A stretch of 64,000 bases of DNA from JAAYBF01 sp963716445 (GCA_963716445.1 OY970313.1:1922001-1986000), one strand, 5' to 3'. Shown: positions 15,968-23,691, numbered from the stretch's first letter. Notes: generated by a model from the letters alone, not told the origin. Numbers and translations are program-made.

Positions 15968-17134
15968 ATGCCTGACGCAGTCATCGTCGACGCCGTCCGA
16001 ACCCCGATCGGACGCGCTTTCAAGGGCTCCTTGGCCCCGCTTCGCCCGGACGACACGGGCGCGTTCATCGTCGACTCGCTCCTCGAGCGCAACCCGGGCG
16101 TCGACCCGGCGCTCGTCGAGGAGGTCGTGGCCGGCTGCGGGCTCCCCCAGGGCCGCCAGGCGTTCAACGTCGGCCGCGCGATCGCGCTGCTGTCGGAGAA
16201 GCTGCCCCAGGAGGTCAACGGCTCGACGGTCTCGCGCTACTGCGCGTCGGGCCTCGACGCGATCCGCATCGCCGCGAACAACGTCACGGCGGGCCAGGGC
16301 GACGTCTACGTCGCCGCCGGCGTCGAGTTCGTGTCGCAGTACAACGAGCGCCAGGAGGCCGCCGGCGTCGCGGACCAGAACGAGAAGCTCCAGGGCAACG
16401 AGCCCGGCCAGCCGAACGTCTACATCCAGATGGGCGAGACGGCCGTCAACGTCGCGAAGAAGTACGGCGTCGGTCGCGAGGACATGGACCGCTACGCCCA
16501 ACGCTCTCAGGAGCTGGCCGTCCAGTCCCAGGAGAGCGGCTTCTTCGACCGCGAGATCGTCCCGGTCACGCTGCCCGACGGGGCCGAGGTCTCCAAGGAC
16601 GACGGTCCGCGCGCCTCGTCGTCGCTCGAGAAGCTCTCGGAGCTGCCCGAGGCGTTCCCGGGCGGCGGCGGTGTCACGGCCGGCAACTCGTGTCCGCTCA
16701 ACGACGGCGCGGCGGCCGCGCTGATCATGTCGGCCGACAAGGCGAGGGAGCTGGGCCTGAAGCCGCGCGCCCGGATCGTCACGGCGGCCACCTGGGCCAA
16801 CGAGCCGGAGCTGATGGGCGTAGCGCCGATCGGGGCGATCAAGAAGGCGCTCGAGCGGGCCGGCATGACGATCGACGACGTCGACACCGTCGAGCTCAAC
16901 GAGGCCTTCGCCGCCCAGGTGATCCCGATCATGGACGAGTGCGGGATCCCGCTCGAGAAGATGAACCCGCACGGCGGCGCGATCGCCCTCGGGCATCCGT
17001 TCGGTCAGACGGGCGTGCGCATCATGACCACGCTGATCAACGGCCTCGAGTCCGACGACAAGACGATCGGACTGGAGACGATGTGCGTCGCCGGCGGCCA
17101 GGGCGAGGCGATGATCGTGGAGCGCTTGAGCTAG
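15968..17134 (+). CDS. Acetyl-CoA acyltransferase (thiolase)
   Basis: The 388-aa thiolase has the nucleophile Cys92 in RYCASGLDAI, the His motif GGAIALGHPFGQTGVR and the second catalytic Cys in CVAGGQGEAMI. It probably cleaves 3-ketoacyl-CoA in beta-oxidation with the upstream SDR, though direction and chain length cannot be read from sequence. AGGAG lies before the ATG. The TAG stop is formed from the TA target duplication plus the first G of the IS630-type element; before insertion it was also TAG. Confidence 0.92.
   Translation: MPDAVIVDAVRTPIGRAFKGSLAPLRPDDTGAFIVDSLLERNPGVDPALVEEVVAGCGLPQGRQAFNVGRAIALLSEKLPQEVNGSTVSRYCASGLDAIRIAANNVTAGQGDVYVAAGVEFVSQYNERQEAAGVADQNEKLQGNEPGQPNVYIQMGETAVNVAKKYGVGREDMDRYAQRSQELAVQSQESGFFDREIVPVTLPDGAEVSKDDGPRASSSLEKLSELPEAFPGGGGVTAGNSCPLNDGAAAALIMSADKARELGLKPRARIVTAATWANEPELMGVAPIGAIKKALERAGMTIDDVDTVELNEAFAAQVIPIMDECGIPLEKMNPHGGAIALGHPFGQTGVRIMTTLINGLESDDKTIGLETMCVAGGQGEAMIVERLS
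17132..17133. repeat. Left TA target-site duplication of the IS
   Basis: The TA immediately left of the element is duplicated at 18292-18293. Removing the element and one TA rebuilds agcTAGgac, a CTAG that once ended both flanking genes. Confidence 0.85.
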
Positions 17135-17148
17135 TGACCTGAGTCATT
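17134..17148 (+). repeat. IS left terminal inverted repeat
   Basis: The 15-base end GTGACCTGAGTCATT is perfectly complementary to the right end. The next bases show only partial similarity. Confidence 0.9.
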
Positions 17149-17214
17149 AGATCGCAGGCATAGCTCTGGTCGGCGTCGAAGTCGTCGCCATCGCAAGCGA
17201 CGATGGGAGGCCTC

Positions 17215-18294
17215 ATGCCCCGCCGTGTGGATGTGACGCTGAGCGAGTCCGACCGGGAGGTGCTGGAGCGCTGGGCCAGGCGGCCGAAGAGCGCCCAGGC
17301 CCTGGCACTGCGCTGCCGGATCGTTCTGGCGGCGGCCGAGGGCGAGCAAAGCAAGGAGATCGCGGCCCGCTTGGGCTGCAGCACACAGACGGTGGGGCGC
17401 TGGCGCGGGCGTTTTGCCAAGCGGGGCTTCGACGGACTGCACGATGAGCCGCGGCCCGGCCAGCCACGCAAGATCACCGACGCAGAGGTCGAGCGGGTGA
17501 TCGTCAAGACGCTGGAGGAGAGCCCGCCGAACGCGACTCACTGGTCGACCCGCCAGATGGCCGAGGCGACCGGCCTCAACCAGACCGCGATCAGCCGCAT
17601 CTGGCGCGCCTTCGGGCTCAAGCCGCATCGCTCAGAGCACTTCAAGCTCTCGCCCGACCCGCAGTTCGTCGACAAAGTCAGAGACATCGTCGGGCTCTAC
17701 CTCAACCCGCCCGAAGCGGCGGTCGTCCTCTGCGTCGATGAGAAGTCCCAGATCCAGGCACTGGAGCGCTCGGCGCCGATCCTGCCGCTGATGCCGGGCG
17801 TGCCCGAGCGCCAGACCCACGACTACGTCCGCAACGGCACCACCAACCTCTACGCCGCCCTCGACACCGCCTCCGGGAAAGTGATCGCCGAGATGACGCC
17901 CCGACACCGCGCCGAGGAGTTCCGCAAGTTCCTCAACTTGATCGAGCGCTCGGTCCCCGAAGGCCTCGACGTCCACGTCGTGCTCGACAACTCCTCGACC
18001 CACAAGACGCCGCAGATCCGACATTGGCTTGCCCGCCACCCCCGCTTCACCCTGCACTTCACGCCGACCTACAGCTCCTGGCTCAACCTCGTCGAGCGCT
18101 GGTTCGCCGAACTAACCACCAAGTGGATCAAACGCAGCTCCCACCGCTCGGTCCGCGACCTCACCGCCTCGATCAAAACCTGGATCGCCAACTGGAACGA
18201 CGACCCCAAACCCTACGTCTGGCACAAGACCGCCGACGACATCCTCGACAGCCTCGCCTCCTACTGCCAACGGATCAATGACTCAGGTCACTAG
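17215..18294 (+). CDS. IS630-family DDE transposase
   Basis: The 359-aa transposase has an N-terminal HTH (SKEIAARLGCSTQTVGRWRGRF, about 46-67), a second HTH-like region (TRQMAEATGLNQTAISRIWR) and a DDE catalytic domain: Asp175 (LCVDEKSQ), Asp258 (VVLDNSSTH) and Glu294 (LNLVERWF). All three are present, so the enzyme may be active. ATG 17215 was preferred to 17203 because GGGAGG lies just upstream of it. The reading frame runs to the last base of the element; its TAG stop is supplied by the flanking TA plus the next host base. Confidence 0.93.
   Translation: MPRRVDVTLSESDREVLERWARRPKSAQALALRCRIVLAAAEGEQSKEIAARLGCSTQTVGRWRGRFAKRGFDGLHDEPRPGQPRKITDAEVERVIVKTLEESPPNATHWSTRQMAEATGLNQTAISRIWRAFGLKPHRSEHFKLSPDPQFVDKVRDIVGLYLNPPEAAVVLCVDEKSQIQALERSAPILPLMPGVPERQTHDYVRNGTTNLYAALDTASGKVIAEMTPRHRAEEFRKFLNLIERSVPEGLDVHVVLDNSSTHKTPQIRHWLARHPRFTLHFTPTYSSWLNLVERWFAELTTKWIKRSSHRSVRDLTASIKTWIANWNDDPKPYVWHKTADDILDSLASYCQRINDSGH
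18277..18291 (-). repeat. IS right terminal inverted repeat
   Basis: AATGACTCAGGTCAC is the exact reverse complement of the left end. It encodes the last five codons or so of the transposase. Confidence 0.9.
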
Positions 18295-18662
18295 GACGAC
18301 GCCGCGACGAGCAGCGCGGCTGCCGACGCCAGCTCGATCGCGAAGTACGTCCAAACGGGATGAATGCCGGTCGGTCGCTCCTGCAGCGCGCTGAGCAGCC
18401 GGCCGGCGGCCATCCCGACCAGCGCGAAGGCGATCGCGACGACGATCCCGTCCGCGGTCGACGGATCGCCGAAGGCGGCGACCGCGAGCAGCGCCGCCAC
18501 GGCTAGGCCGAAGCCGCCGTAGACGGCGCGAACCTCGTTGCGACCGTCGGCCGTCGCCACCGCCACGCCGAACTGGGCCAAGACGTCGCCGGGGCGCGCC
18601 AGCGCCGCCAGGCCCATCAGCGCGAAGCCGAGCGCGACGACCGCGACCAGGGCGTCAGCCAC
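18291..18662 (-). CDS. DUF4345-type small membrane protein
   Basis: The 123-aa protein has four predicted membrane helices, with the conserved NEVRAVYGGFGLAVAALL between helices 1 and 2, matching the DUF4345 pattern. Function is unknown. Its GTG start overlaps the end of the upstream hydrolase gene by 8 bases, so the two form an operon. Its TAG stop is completed by the last C of the IS plus the TA duplication. Confidence 0.8.
   Translation of the reverse strand: MADALVAVVALGFALMGLAALARPGDVLAQFGVAVATADGRNEVRAVYGGFGLAVAALLAVAAFGDPSTADGIVVAIAFALVGMAAGRLLSALQERPTGIHPVWTYFAIELASAAALLVAASS
18292..18293. repeat. Right TA target-site duplication of the IS
   Basis: This TA duplicates 17132-17133. 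It contributes to the stops of both the transposase (plus strand) and the DUF4345 gene (minus strand). Confidence 0.85.
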
Positions 18663-19563
18663 CGACGCTCACCTCCTCGGCCGGCTCGCGGACGAACGTG
18701 GCGATCAGCTCTGCGAGCCGCGCCGGGTTGTCCTCCATCGAGAAGGTGTAGGCGTCCTCGACGAGCTCGAGCCGCGAGTTGGGCAGATCGGCGGCGAGGC
18801 CCTGGGCGTCGTCCCTCGGGAAAACCCGGTCGTCGGCCGACCAGGCGATCAAGGCTGGTCGCTCGAAGTCGCCCAGGCGGTCGGCGGCGGCGTTCGTGAC
18901 GGCCGTGCTCGCGCCGCGGATGAACTTGCGCGCGTCGCGGCGCACCTCGCCGCTGGTCAGCGCCGGCAGCACGTAGGAGTCCTCGGCCAAGCGGTCGATC
19001 GGCCGCTTCGTCAGCCAGCCGAAGGCGAGCGGCGAGCGACGCGGCAGGTGGAAGCGCATCGGCTGGGCGACGAGCCACAGCAGGCCCGGGACCGCGGCCG
19101 CCGGCTTGAAGTAGGAGAAGAGCTTCGGCGGGAAGTTGTCGCGGTAGTCGCAGGAGGTCAGCACGAGCCGGCCGACCCGCTCCGGCCGCGTGGTCACGAC
19201 GATCTGCGAGAGCGCGCCGCCGCTGTCGTTGCCGATCAGCGTCACGCCGTTCAGCTCGAGCGCGTCGAGCGCGTCGGCGACCATGCCGGCGACGGCCGTC
19301 GGGTCGTTCTCGGCGTTCGGCGCCAGCGGCACCAGGTGCGAGCCGAGCGGCAGGTCGAGCACGATGCAGCGGAAGTCGGGCGCCAGCCGCTCGACGACCT
19401 TGCGCCAGAGGTTCGCGTTGACCAGCAGCCCGTGGACGAAGACGAGCGGCGGACCCGCTCCGACGTCGTGGTAGCGAAGGAGTCCGCTCGGCAGGTCGAG
19501 CACCCCCGCCTCCCCCAGGACCGGCGTCCTCCAGCGCGCTCGCTCAGCCTTGCTCATGGCCAT
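18655..19563 (-). CDS. Alpha/beta-hydrolase with Asp nucleophile and no obvious catalytic His
   Basis: The 302-aa alpha/beta-hydrolase has the oxyanion motif FVHGLLVNANLW and a nucleophile elbow GNDSGG, where the nucleophile position is Asp, as in haloalkane dehalogenases and epoxide hydrolases. Near the C-terminus, where a catalytic His normally sits in a GHF-type motif, the sequence reads DAYTFSMED, so the His appears to be missing. The enzyme may be altered or inactive as a hydrolase. ATG 19563 has AAGGGAG eight bases upstream. It is divergent from a TetR gene across an operator and is followed by the DUF4345 gene. Confidence 0.8.
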   Translation of the reverse strand: MAMSKAERARWRTPVLGEAGVLDLPSGLLRYHDVGAGPPLVFVHGLLVNANLWRKVVERLAPDFRCIVLDLPLGSHLVPLAPNAENDPTAVAGMVADALDALELNGVTLIGNDSGGALSQIVVTTRPERVGRLVLTSCDYRDNFPPKLFSYFKPAAAVPGLLWLVAQPMRFHLPRRSPLAFGWLTKRPIDRLAEDSYVLPALTSGEVRRDARKFIRGASTAVTNAAADRLGDFERPALIAWSADDRVFPRDDAQGLAADLPNSRLELVEDAYTFSMEDNPARLAELIATFVREPAEEVSVGG

Positions 19564-19602
19564 CTCGGCTCCCTTCGGTTGCGGTGTGGCGGCCCGAGCG
19601 GT

Positions 19603-19629
19603 GTAACATACAGACTGCTTGTATGCAAC
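19603..19629. promoter_or_regulatory. TetR-type operator between divergent genes
   Basis: GTaaCATACA-gactgct-TGTATGcaAC is a dyad with 8 of 10 matching bases per arm (core CATACA...TGTATG). It is typical in size and form of TetR-family operators and lies between the TetR gene and the hydrolase operon, covering the spacer and -10 of the latter's promoter. Confidence 0.7.
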
Positions 19630-19633
19630 GCAA
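19605..19633 (-). promoter_or_regulatory. Promoter of the hydrolase-DUF4345 operon
   Basis: Reading the minus strand, TTGCGT (19633-19628) and TATGTT (19610-19605) are 17 bases apart. The TetR-type dyad occupies the spacer and -10, so bound repressor would block polymerase. Confidence 0.5.
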
Positions 19634-19638
19634 GGCGG

Positions 19639-19644
19639 TAGGGT
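19639..19644 (+). promoter_or_regulatory. -10 box (TAGGGT) of the TetR gene
   Basis: TAGGGT lies 15 bases before the TTG start and 9 bases after the operator, so the TetR gene is probably autoregulated. No good -35 is seen outside the operator. Confidence 0.35.
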
Positions 19645-19659
19645 CGAAGCGAGAGCACT

Positions 19660-20283
19660 TTGGAGACCAAGAGCACCAAGGCGGAGCAGGGAGAGGCGAC
19701 CCGAGCGGCGCTGGTGCGCGCGGCGCGCGAGTTGTTCACCGAGCACGGCTACGGCGGGGTCGGGACCGAGGAGATCGTGCGCCGCGCCGAGCTGACGAGG
19801 GGGGCGCTCTACCACCACTTCGCCGACAAGAAGGATCTCTTCAGGGCCGTCCACGAGCAGATCGAGGGCGAGGTGATGGAGGCGATCGGGTCGCGGATGG
19901 CCGGAGCCGCCGATCCGTTCGAGCTGCTGCTCGTCGGCACGCGCGCCTACCTCGACGTATGCACCGAGCCGGCGATCACCCGCGTCACGCTGATCGACGC
20001 GCCGTCGGTGCTCGGCTGGGCCGAGTGGCGCGAGATCGACATGCGCTACGGCCTCGGCATCGTGATGGCCGGGCTCCAGGGCGGCATGGACGCCGGCGTG
20101 CTGCGACCGCAACCCGTGCGCCCGCTCGCCCACCTGATGCTCGGCGCGATGGGCGAGGCGGGCATGGTGATCGCCAACGCCGGCGACCCGGTCGCCGCGC
20201 GCTCGGAGATCGAGCCGGCGCTGCTCGGAGTGCTCGAAGGGCTGCGGGCGCCGGCGCAGGGCCGTCGCGGCCAGGGCGGCTAG
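19660..20283 (+). CDS. TetR-family repressor
   Basis: The 207-aa regulator has the TetR HTH in its first 60 residues (ALVRAARELFTEHGYGGVGTEEI, RRAELTRGALYHHFADKKDLF) and a variable ligand-binding domain. The best start is TTG 19660 (weak GAGAG upstream); no ATG or GTG lies closer to the HTH. The dyad at 19603-19629 is its likely binding site, controlling itself and the divergent hydrolase operon. The effector is unknown. Its stop shares CTAG with the convergent oxidoreductase gene. Confidence 0.9.
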   Translation: METKSTKAEQGEATRAALVRAARELFTEHGYGGVGTEEIVRRAELTRGALYHHFADKKDLFRAVHEQIEGEVMEAIGSRMAGAADPFELLLVGTRAYLDVCTEPAITRVTLIDAPSVLGWAEWREIDMRYGLGIVMAGLQGGMDAGVLRPQPVRPLAHLMLGAMGEAGMVIANAGDPVAARSEIEPALLGVLEGLRAPAQGRRGQGG

Positions 20284-21218
20284 ACCGTCAGGACGATCTT
20301 GCCGAGCTTGCCGCCCGCGGTGAAGCGATCGTAGGCGGCCTCGGCCTCGTCGAGCGGATACGTCGCGGCGACCGGAACCGTCAGCTCGCCCGACTCGAAC
20401 AGCGGCAGGACCTCGGCCTCGACGCGCCGCATCGCGATCGCCTTCTCCTCCAGCGGCCGCGCACGAAGCGTCGAGCCGCGGAGGACCGCCCGCTTCCCCA
20501 TCACCGCGAGCAGGTTCACCTCCGCCTTGAACCCGGCGCCGACGCCGATCACGACGATCCGGCCGGCGGTCGCGAGAGCCTTCAGGTCGGCGCCCACGTT
20601 GGGCGCGCCGATCAGCTCCAGCACGACGTCGAAGGGCCCGTGCTCCTCGAAGCCGTCGGGAGCGATCGCCTCGGCGCCGAGCCGCTCGACGTCGGGACGC
20701 AGCGCCTCGTCGCGGACCGTCGCGGTGACGCGCGCGCCGCTCGCCCGCCCGAGCTGGACCGCGGCCGTCCCGACGCCGCCCGCGCCACCGTGGACGAGCA
20801 GGCGCTCGCCGGGACGCAGCTCGCCCTGGCTGAAGAGCGCGTCGTGGGCCGTGACGAAGACCTCGGCGAGTCCCCCCGCCTGCGGCCAGTCGACCTCCCC
20901 CGGCACGGGCATCGCGGCGCGCTCGTGGAGTACCGCCAGCTCGGCCTGCCCGCCACCGCCGACGACCGCCATCATGCGATCGCCCTCGGCGAAGCGCTCG
21001 GCGCCCGGCCCTCGCCCCACGACCTCGCCGGCGAGCTCGAGGCCGGGGATGTCCGCGGGCGCGCCGGGCGGCGCCGGATACGCCCCCCTGCGCTGGAGGA
21101 CGTCGGCGCCGTTGACGCCCGCCGCGCGCACGGCGACCAGGATCTCTCCCGGACCCGGAACCGGATCCGGCCGGTCGGCGACGGCGAGCTCGCCGTCGCT
21201 GATCGTCACCGCTCGCAT
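20280..21218 (-). CDS. NADPH:quinone oxidoreductase-like MDR enzyme
   Basis: The 312-aa zinc-free medium-chain reductase resembles zeta-crystallin/QOR. It has the N-terminal GroES-like fold (VRAAGVNGADVLQRRGAYPAPPGAP), the cofactor site VHGGAGGVGTAAVQLGRASGA and a C-terminal FTAGGKLGKIVL. Zinc-binding cysteines are absent. It probably reduces quinones or enones with NADPH. A TACTCT box lies 8 bases before the ATG, suggesting a leaderless transcript. It is divergent from the polyketide synthase. Confidence 0.88.
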   Translation of the reverse strand: MRAVTISDGELAVADRPDPVPGPGEILVAVRAAGVNGADVLQRRGAYPAPPGAPADIPGLELAGEVVGRGPGAERFAEGDRMMAVVGGGGQAELAVLHERAAMPVPGEVDWPQAGGLAEVFVTAHDALFSQGELRPGERLLVHGGAGGVGTAAVQLGRASGARVTATVRDEALRPDVERLGAEAIAPDGFEEHGPFDVVLELIGAPNVGADLKALATAGRIVVIGVGAGFKAEVNLLAVMGKRAVLRGSTLRARPLEEKAIAMRRVEAEVLPLFESGELTVPVAATYPLDEAEAAYDRFTAGGKLGKIVLTV

Positions 21219-21226
21219 GGCCGCGG

Positions 21227-21232
21227 AGAGTA
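21227..21232 (-). promoter_or_regulatory. -10 box (TACTCT) for leaderless oxidoreductase gene
   Basis: Reading the minus strand, TACTCT lies 8 bases before the ATG at 21218, matching the leaderless spacing seen elsewhere here. Confidence 0.4.
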
Positions 21233-21310
21233 ACCGCGACGCTCCGGCGGACGTTGGCCGGAGCGAGGGACGACCGCCATCGGACTAGGCCAGCCGGTAT
21301 AACTGTTCCG

Positions 21311-22438
21311 ATGTCTGGCCCCTCCGACGTTAGGTCCGGCCGTCGGGGCGGGCAGTCCCTCTGGCGGCGGCGCGAGCATCCGCTCGGCAGCGAGCGCGAA
21401 GGCGGCTCGCCCCGCTTCGCCGCGCGCGTCGACCAGCTCGCGACCGCCAACCCGGCCGCCTCCTACAGCCAGGACGAGATGCTCGACCTGCTCGGCCTGC
21501 GCGGCAACGAGTTCGCGGAGACGATCTTCGGCCGCTGCGGCGTCGAGCGACGCCAGTTCGCGCTCACCCCCGGCCTGCTTGCGAGCACGCTGCAGTCGCG
21601 CGTCGAGCACTCCGAAGAGCACCTGCTGACCATGGCGCTCGAGGCGATCGGCAAGCTCGACTGCGAGCCGAGCGACATCGCAACGGTGATCACCGCCAGC
21701 TACTACTCGCTCGGCGGGCCGACGCTCGCCCACCGGCTCGTCCACGAGCTCGACCTCGACCCGGCGACCGACAAGTACCACGTGCTAGGCGTCGGCTGCG
21801 CGAGCGCCGTGCCGCTCTTCAAGCTCGCCTCGCAGGCCCTGCTCGAGAAGCCGGAGTCGCGTGCGCTGGTGGTCGGCGTGGAGAGCATCACGGGCTTCCT
21901 GACCGCCGTCGGGCCGGACGACGAGAAGACCAAGATCGTCGGCTCGTCGCTGTTCGGCGACGGCTGCGCGGCGGCTGTCCTGACCCGTGACGCGGCGTCG
22001 GCCGGGCCGGCCCTGCTCGCCGCGAGGGTCCACCAGGTCGAGGACACGCTCGGGTCCGTGCGCTTCCGGGTCAGCGCCGAGGACAGCTTCATGCACATGG
22101 GCCGCGAGCTGCCGGAGATCGCCCGCCAGGGGGCCGCGAAGCTCGTCGACGACTTCCTCGCCGACCGCGGGCTGACCCGCGACCGCATCGAGCACTGGAT
22201 GATCCATCCCGGCGGTCGCGGGATCGTCGAAGCCGTCGAGCAGAGCCTCGGGCTCGATCGCGAGCAGGTGCAGGTCAGCTACGACACGCTCGCCGAGCAC
22301 GGCAACATGGGGACGCCCTCGAGCATGTACGTGCTCCAGGGCGTCGCCGAGCGCAACGAGCCCAAGCCGGGCGAGCTCGGCTTGATGCTCACGATCGGCC
22401 CTGGAGTCACCGTCGGCCTGATGCTCCTCCGCTGGTAG
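21311..22438 (+). CDS. Type III polyketide synthase (chalcone/stilbene synthase family)
   Basis: The 375-aa ketosynthase has the type III triad: Cys163 (LGVGCASAVP), His299 (WMIHPGGRG) and Asn332 (EHGNMGTPSSMY). It condenses an acyl-CoA starter with malonyl-CoA units without an acyl carrier protein. Bacterial relatives make alkylresorcinols, alkylpyrones or tetrahydroxynaphthalene; the product cannot be deduced. The TATAAC near the ATG suggests a near-leaderless transcript. No methyltransferase, cytochrome P450 or transporter is adjacent; the nearest enzymes are a quinone oxidoreductase (divergent) and a sulfotransferase (convergent). The Asn in GNMGTPS and the Cys context argue against FabH. 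Confidence 0.88.
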   Translation: MSGPSDVRSGRRGGQSLWRRREHPLGSEREGGSPRFAARVDQLATANPAASYSQDEMLDLLGLRGNEFAETIFGRCGVERRQFALTPGLLASTLQSRVEHSEEHLLTMALEAIGKLDCEPSDIATVITASYYSLGGPTLAHRLVHELDLDPATDKYHVLGVGCASAVPLFKLASQALLEKPESRALVVGVESITGFLTAVGPDDEKTKIVGSSLFGDGCAAAVLTRDAASAGPALLAARVHQVEDTLGSVRFRVSAEDSFMHMGRELPEIARQGAAKLVDDFLADRGLTRDRIEHWMIHPGGRGIVEAVEQSLGLDREQVQVSYDTLAEHGNMGTPSSMYVLQGVAERNEPKPGELGLMLTIGPGVTVGLMLLRW

Positions 22439-22482
22439 ACGGCCTCGGACCGCCAGGCGACGTCCGAGCCTCGTCTACGGCG

Positions 22483-23127
22483 TCAGGTGAGGGTTGGCAA
22501 GCCGACCATGGCGCGGAAGGAGGTGGCGTCGTTGAGGTGGGGCATCGGGGTGTCCGGGACAGGGACGTCGAGGAACTCGCAGAGCGGCTCCCAGCCGTCC
22601 TTGATCTCGTAGACGAGCAGCCTGTCGGCCGGGACCTTGCTCTTGACGTCCTCGTTGTGGCGATCGAAGACGCCGAGCGCGAAGTCCTTGTCGTCGAAGC
22701 GCCCCTCGAAGGTGCCGTTCCAGATCAGCCCGTTGATCATCTTCATCGCCTCGGGGGAGACGTCGACGCTGCCGCCCTCGAGCTCGCCCTTCGCCGCGGC
22801 CTGGGCGGACGCGTGGATGCTCTTCCGGCAGCTCGCGTACCAGGACTCGGGGTCGCGCACGCTGAGCAGCACCTTGGCATCGGGAAACGTCTCCCAGATC
22901 TGCTCCCAGAAGGTGCAGGCAGGCCAGTCGACGGTCGACTCCCAACCCTCGAAGACCTGCTCCCAGTCGACGGGCTCGCCGTCGACGGCGGCCTGCCACT
23001 GCGGCAGCAGCTCCGGCTGGCGCGCAACGTCGATCATGTGGAACGCCGGACCGAACCCGAGCTGCTCCAGCGCTCCCTTGAGGGACATCGTTCCCGTGCG
23101 GCCGAAGCCCGCACCGATCACCTGCAT
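22483..23127 (-). CDS. Sulfotransferase-family P-loop protein
   Basis: The 214-aa protein begins MQVIGAGFGRTGTMSLKGAL, the PAPS-binding phosphosulfate loop of a bacterial sulfotransferase subfamily, and contains FPDAKVLLSVRDPESWYASC, the 3'-phosphate-binding region. It would move sulfate from PAPS to a hydroxyl on an unknown acceptor. It converges on the polyketide synthase, which could supply a phenolic acceptor, but this is only positional. The protein is cytoplasmic. Confidence 0.82.
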   Translation of the reverse strand: MQVIGAGFGRTGTMSLKGALEQLGFGPAFHMIDVARQPELLPQWQAAVDGEPVDWEQVFEGWESTVDWPACTFWEQIWETFPDAKVLLSVRDPESWYASCRKSIHASAQAAAKGELEGGSVDVSPEAMKMINGLIWNGTFEGRFDDKDFALGVFDRHNEDVKSKVPADRLLVYEIKDGWEPLCEFLDVPVPDTPMPHLNDATSFRAMVGLPTLT

Positions 23128-23195
23128 CAGCCGCGTCCTCCTCGTGAGTGGAGCGGGGAGGCTATCCGTCCACCTCGATCGCGAGCATCTTCACG

Positions 23196-23612
23196 ATGCC
23201 ATCGGCTGGGAGCAGCGGCGGACGGGAGTCCGCCGCACGGGTCGCGCGTGCCGTCGAGCGCGGCACCACGACGCTCGGCGTCCAGCTCGCGCGCTCGCTC
23301 TACGGCCGCTGGCGCCGGATGCCAGCCGAGCGGCGCAGCAGGCTCGAGGGGCTCGCGGCCGACGTCAGGGAACGGGCTCTCGGGTCCGATCGGCCGTCGG
23401 GCGATCATGGGCCGGGCGCCAGCGGCGACCGGCTCCCCGACGCGATCGTCGCGGCCGCCAAGCTGGATCCCGAGGTCAGCGACATCGACGTGCGCGACCT
23501 GCGCGCCGAGCTCGCACGCGAGCTGGAGCGTCTCGCCGGCGCCGACATCCGCGCGGCGCGCGGGCCGGGAGGCGTCGCCGGCGAGAAGGCGTCGGGCGGC
23601 GGAGAGGCGTAG
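23196..23612 (+). CDS. Hypothetical 138-aa protein
   Basis: I do not recognise it. The 138-aa protein is Arg/Ala/Gly rich, with an N-terminal region (ARVARAVERGTTTLGVQLARSLYGRWRRM shortened here to ARSLYGRWRRM) and a C-terminal amphipathic helix (DVRDLRAELARELERLAG). No signal or membrane segment is seen. Start ATG 23196 is tentative. It is kept because the frame is open and lies between two well-supported genes with no better frame. Confidence 0.5.
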   Translation: MPSAGSSGGRESAARVARAVERGTTTLGVQLARSLYGRWRRMPAERRSRLEGLAADVRERALGSDRPSGDHGPGASGDRLPDAIVAAAKLDPEVSDIDVRDLRAELARELERLAGADIRAARGPGGVAGEKASGGGEA

Positions 23613-23691
23613 CGAGCCGCTCGACCAGCCGGCCCGCCGCTCTGTGACGCCGGACACGGACGAACGCCGCGGCTGAGAGCAGACTGAGTCC

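Larger units (their letters stand above)
17134..18291. mobile_element. IS630-family insertion sequence, complete, 1,158 bp
   Basis: The element is bounded by perfect 15-bp terminal inverted repeats, GTGACCTGAGTCATT at 17134-17148 and its complement at 18277-18291, flanked by a TA duplication. It carries one transposase with an intact DDE triad. TA duplication and CTAG preference are known for IS630. It sits exactly at the junction of two convergent genes and damages neither. No second copy is in the window. Confidence 0.92.

Noticed and set aside
15137..17134. SDR and thiolase as poly-hydroxybutyrate genes
   Set aside because: No phaC synthase; the SDR resembles 3-hydroxyacyl-CoA dehydrogenase, so beta-oxidation fits better.
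21311..23127. Polyketide synthase plus sulfotransferase as one biosynthetic cluster
   Set aside because: The genes are convergent with separate control and no further tailoring or transport genes.
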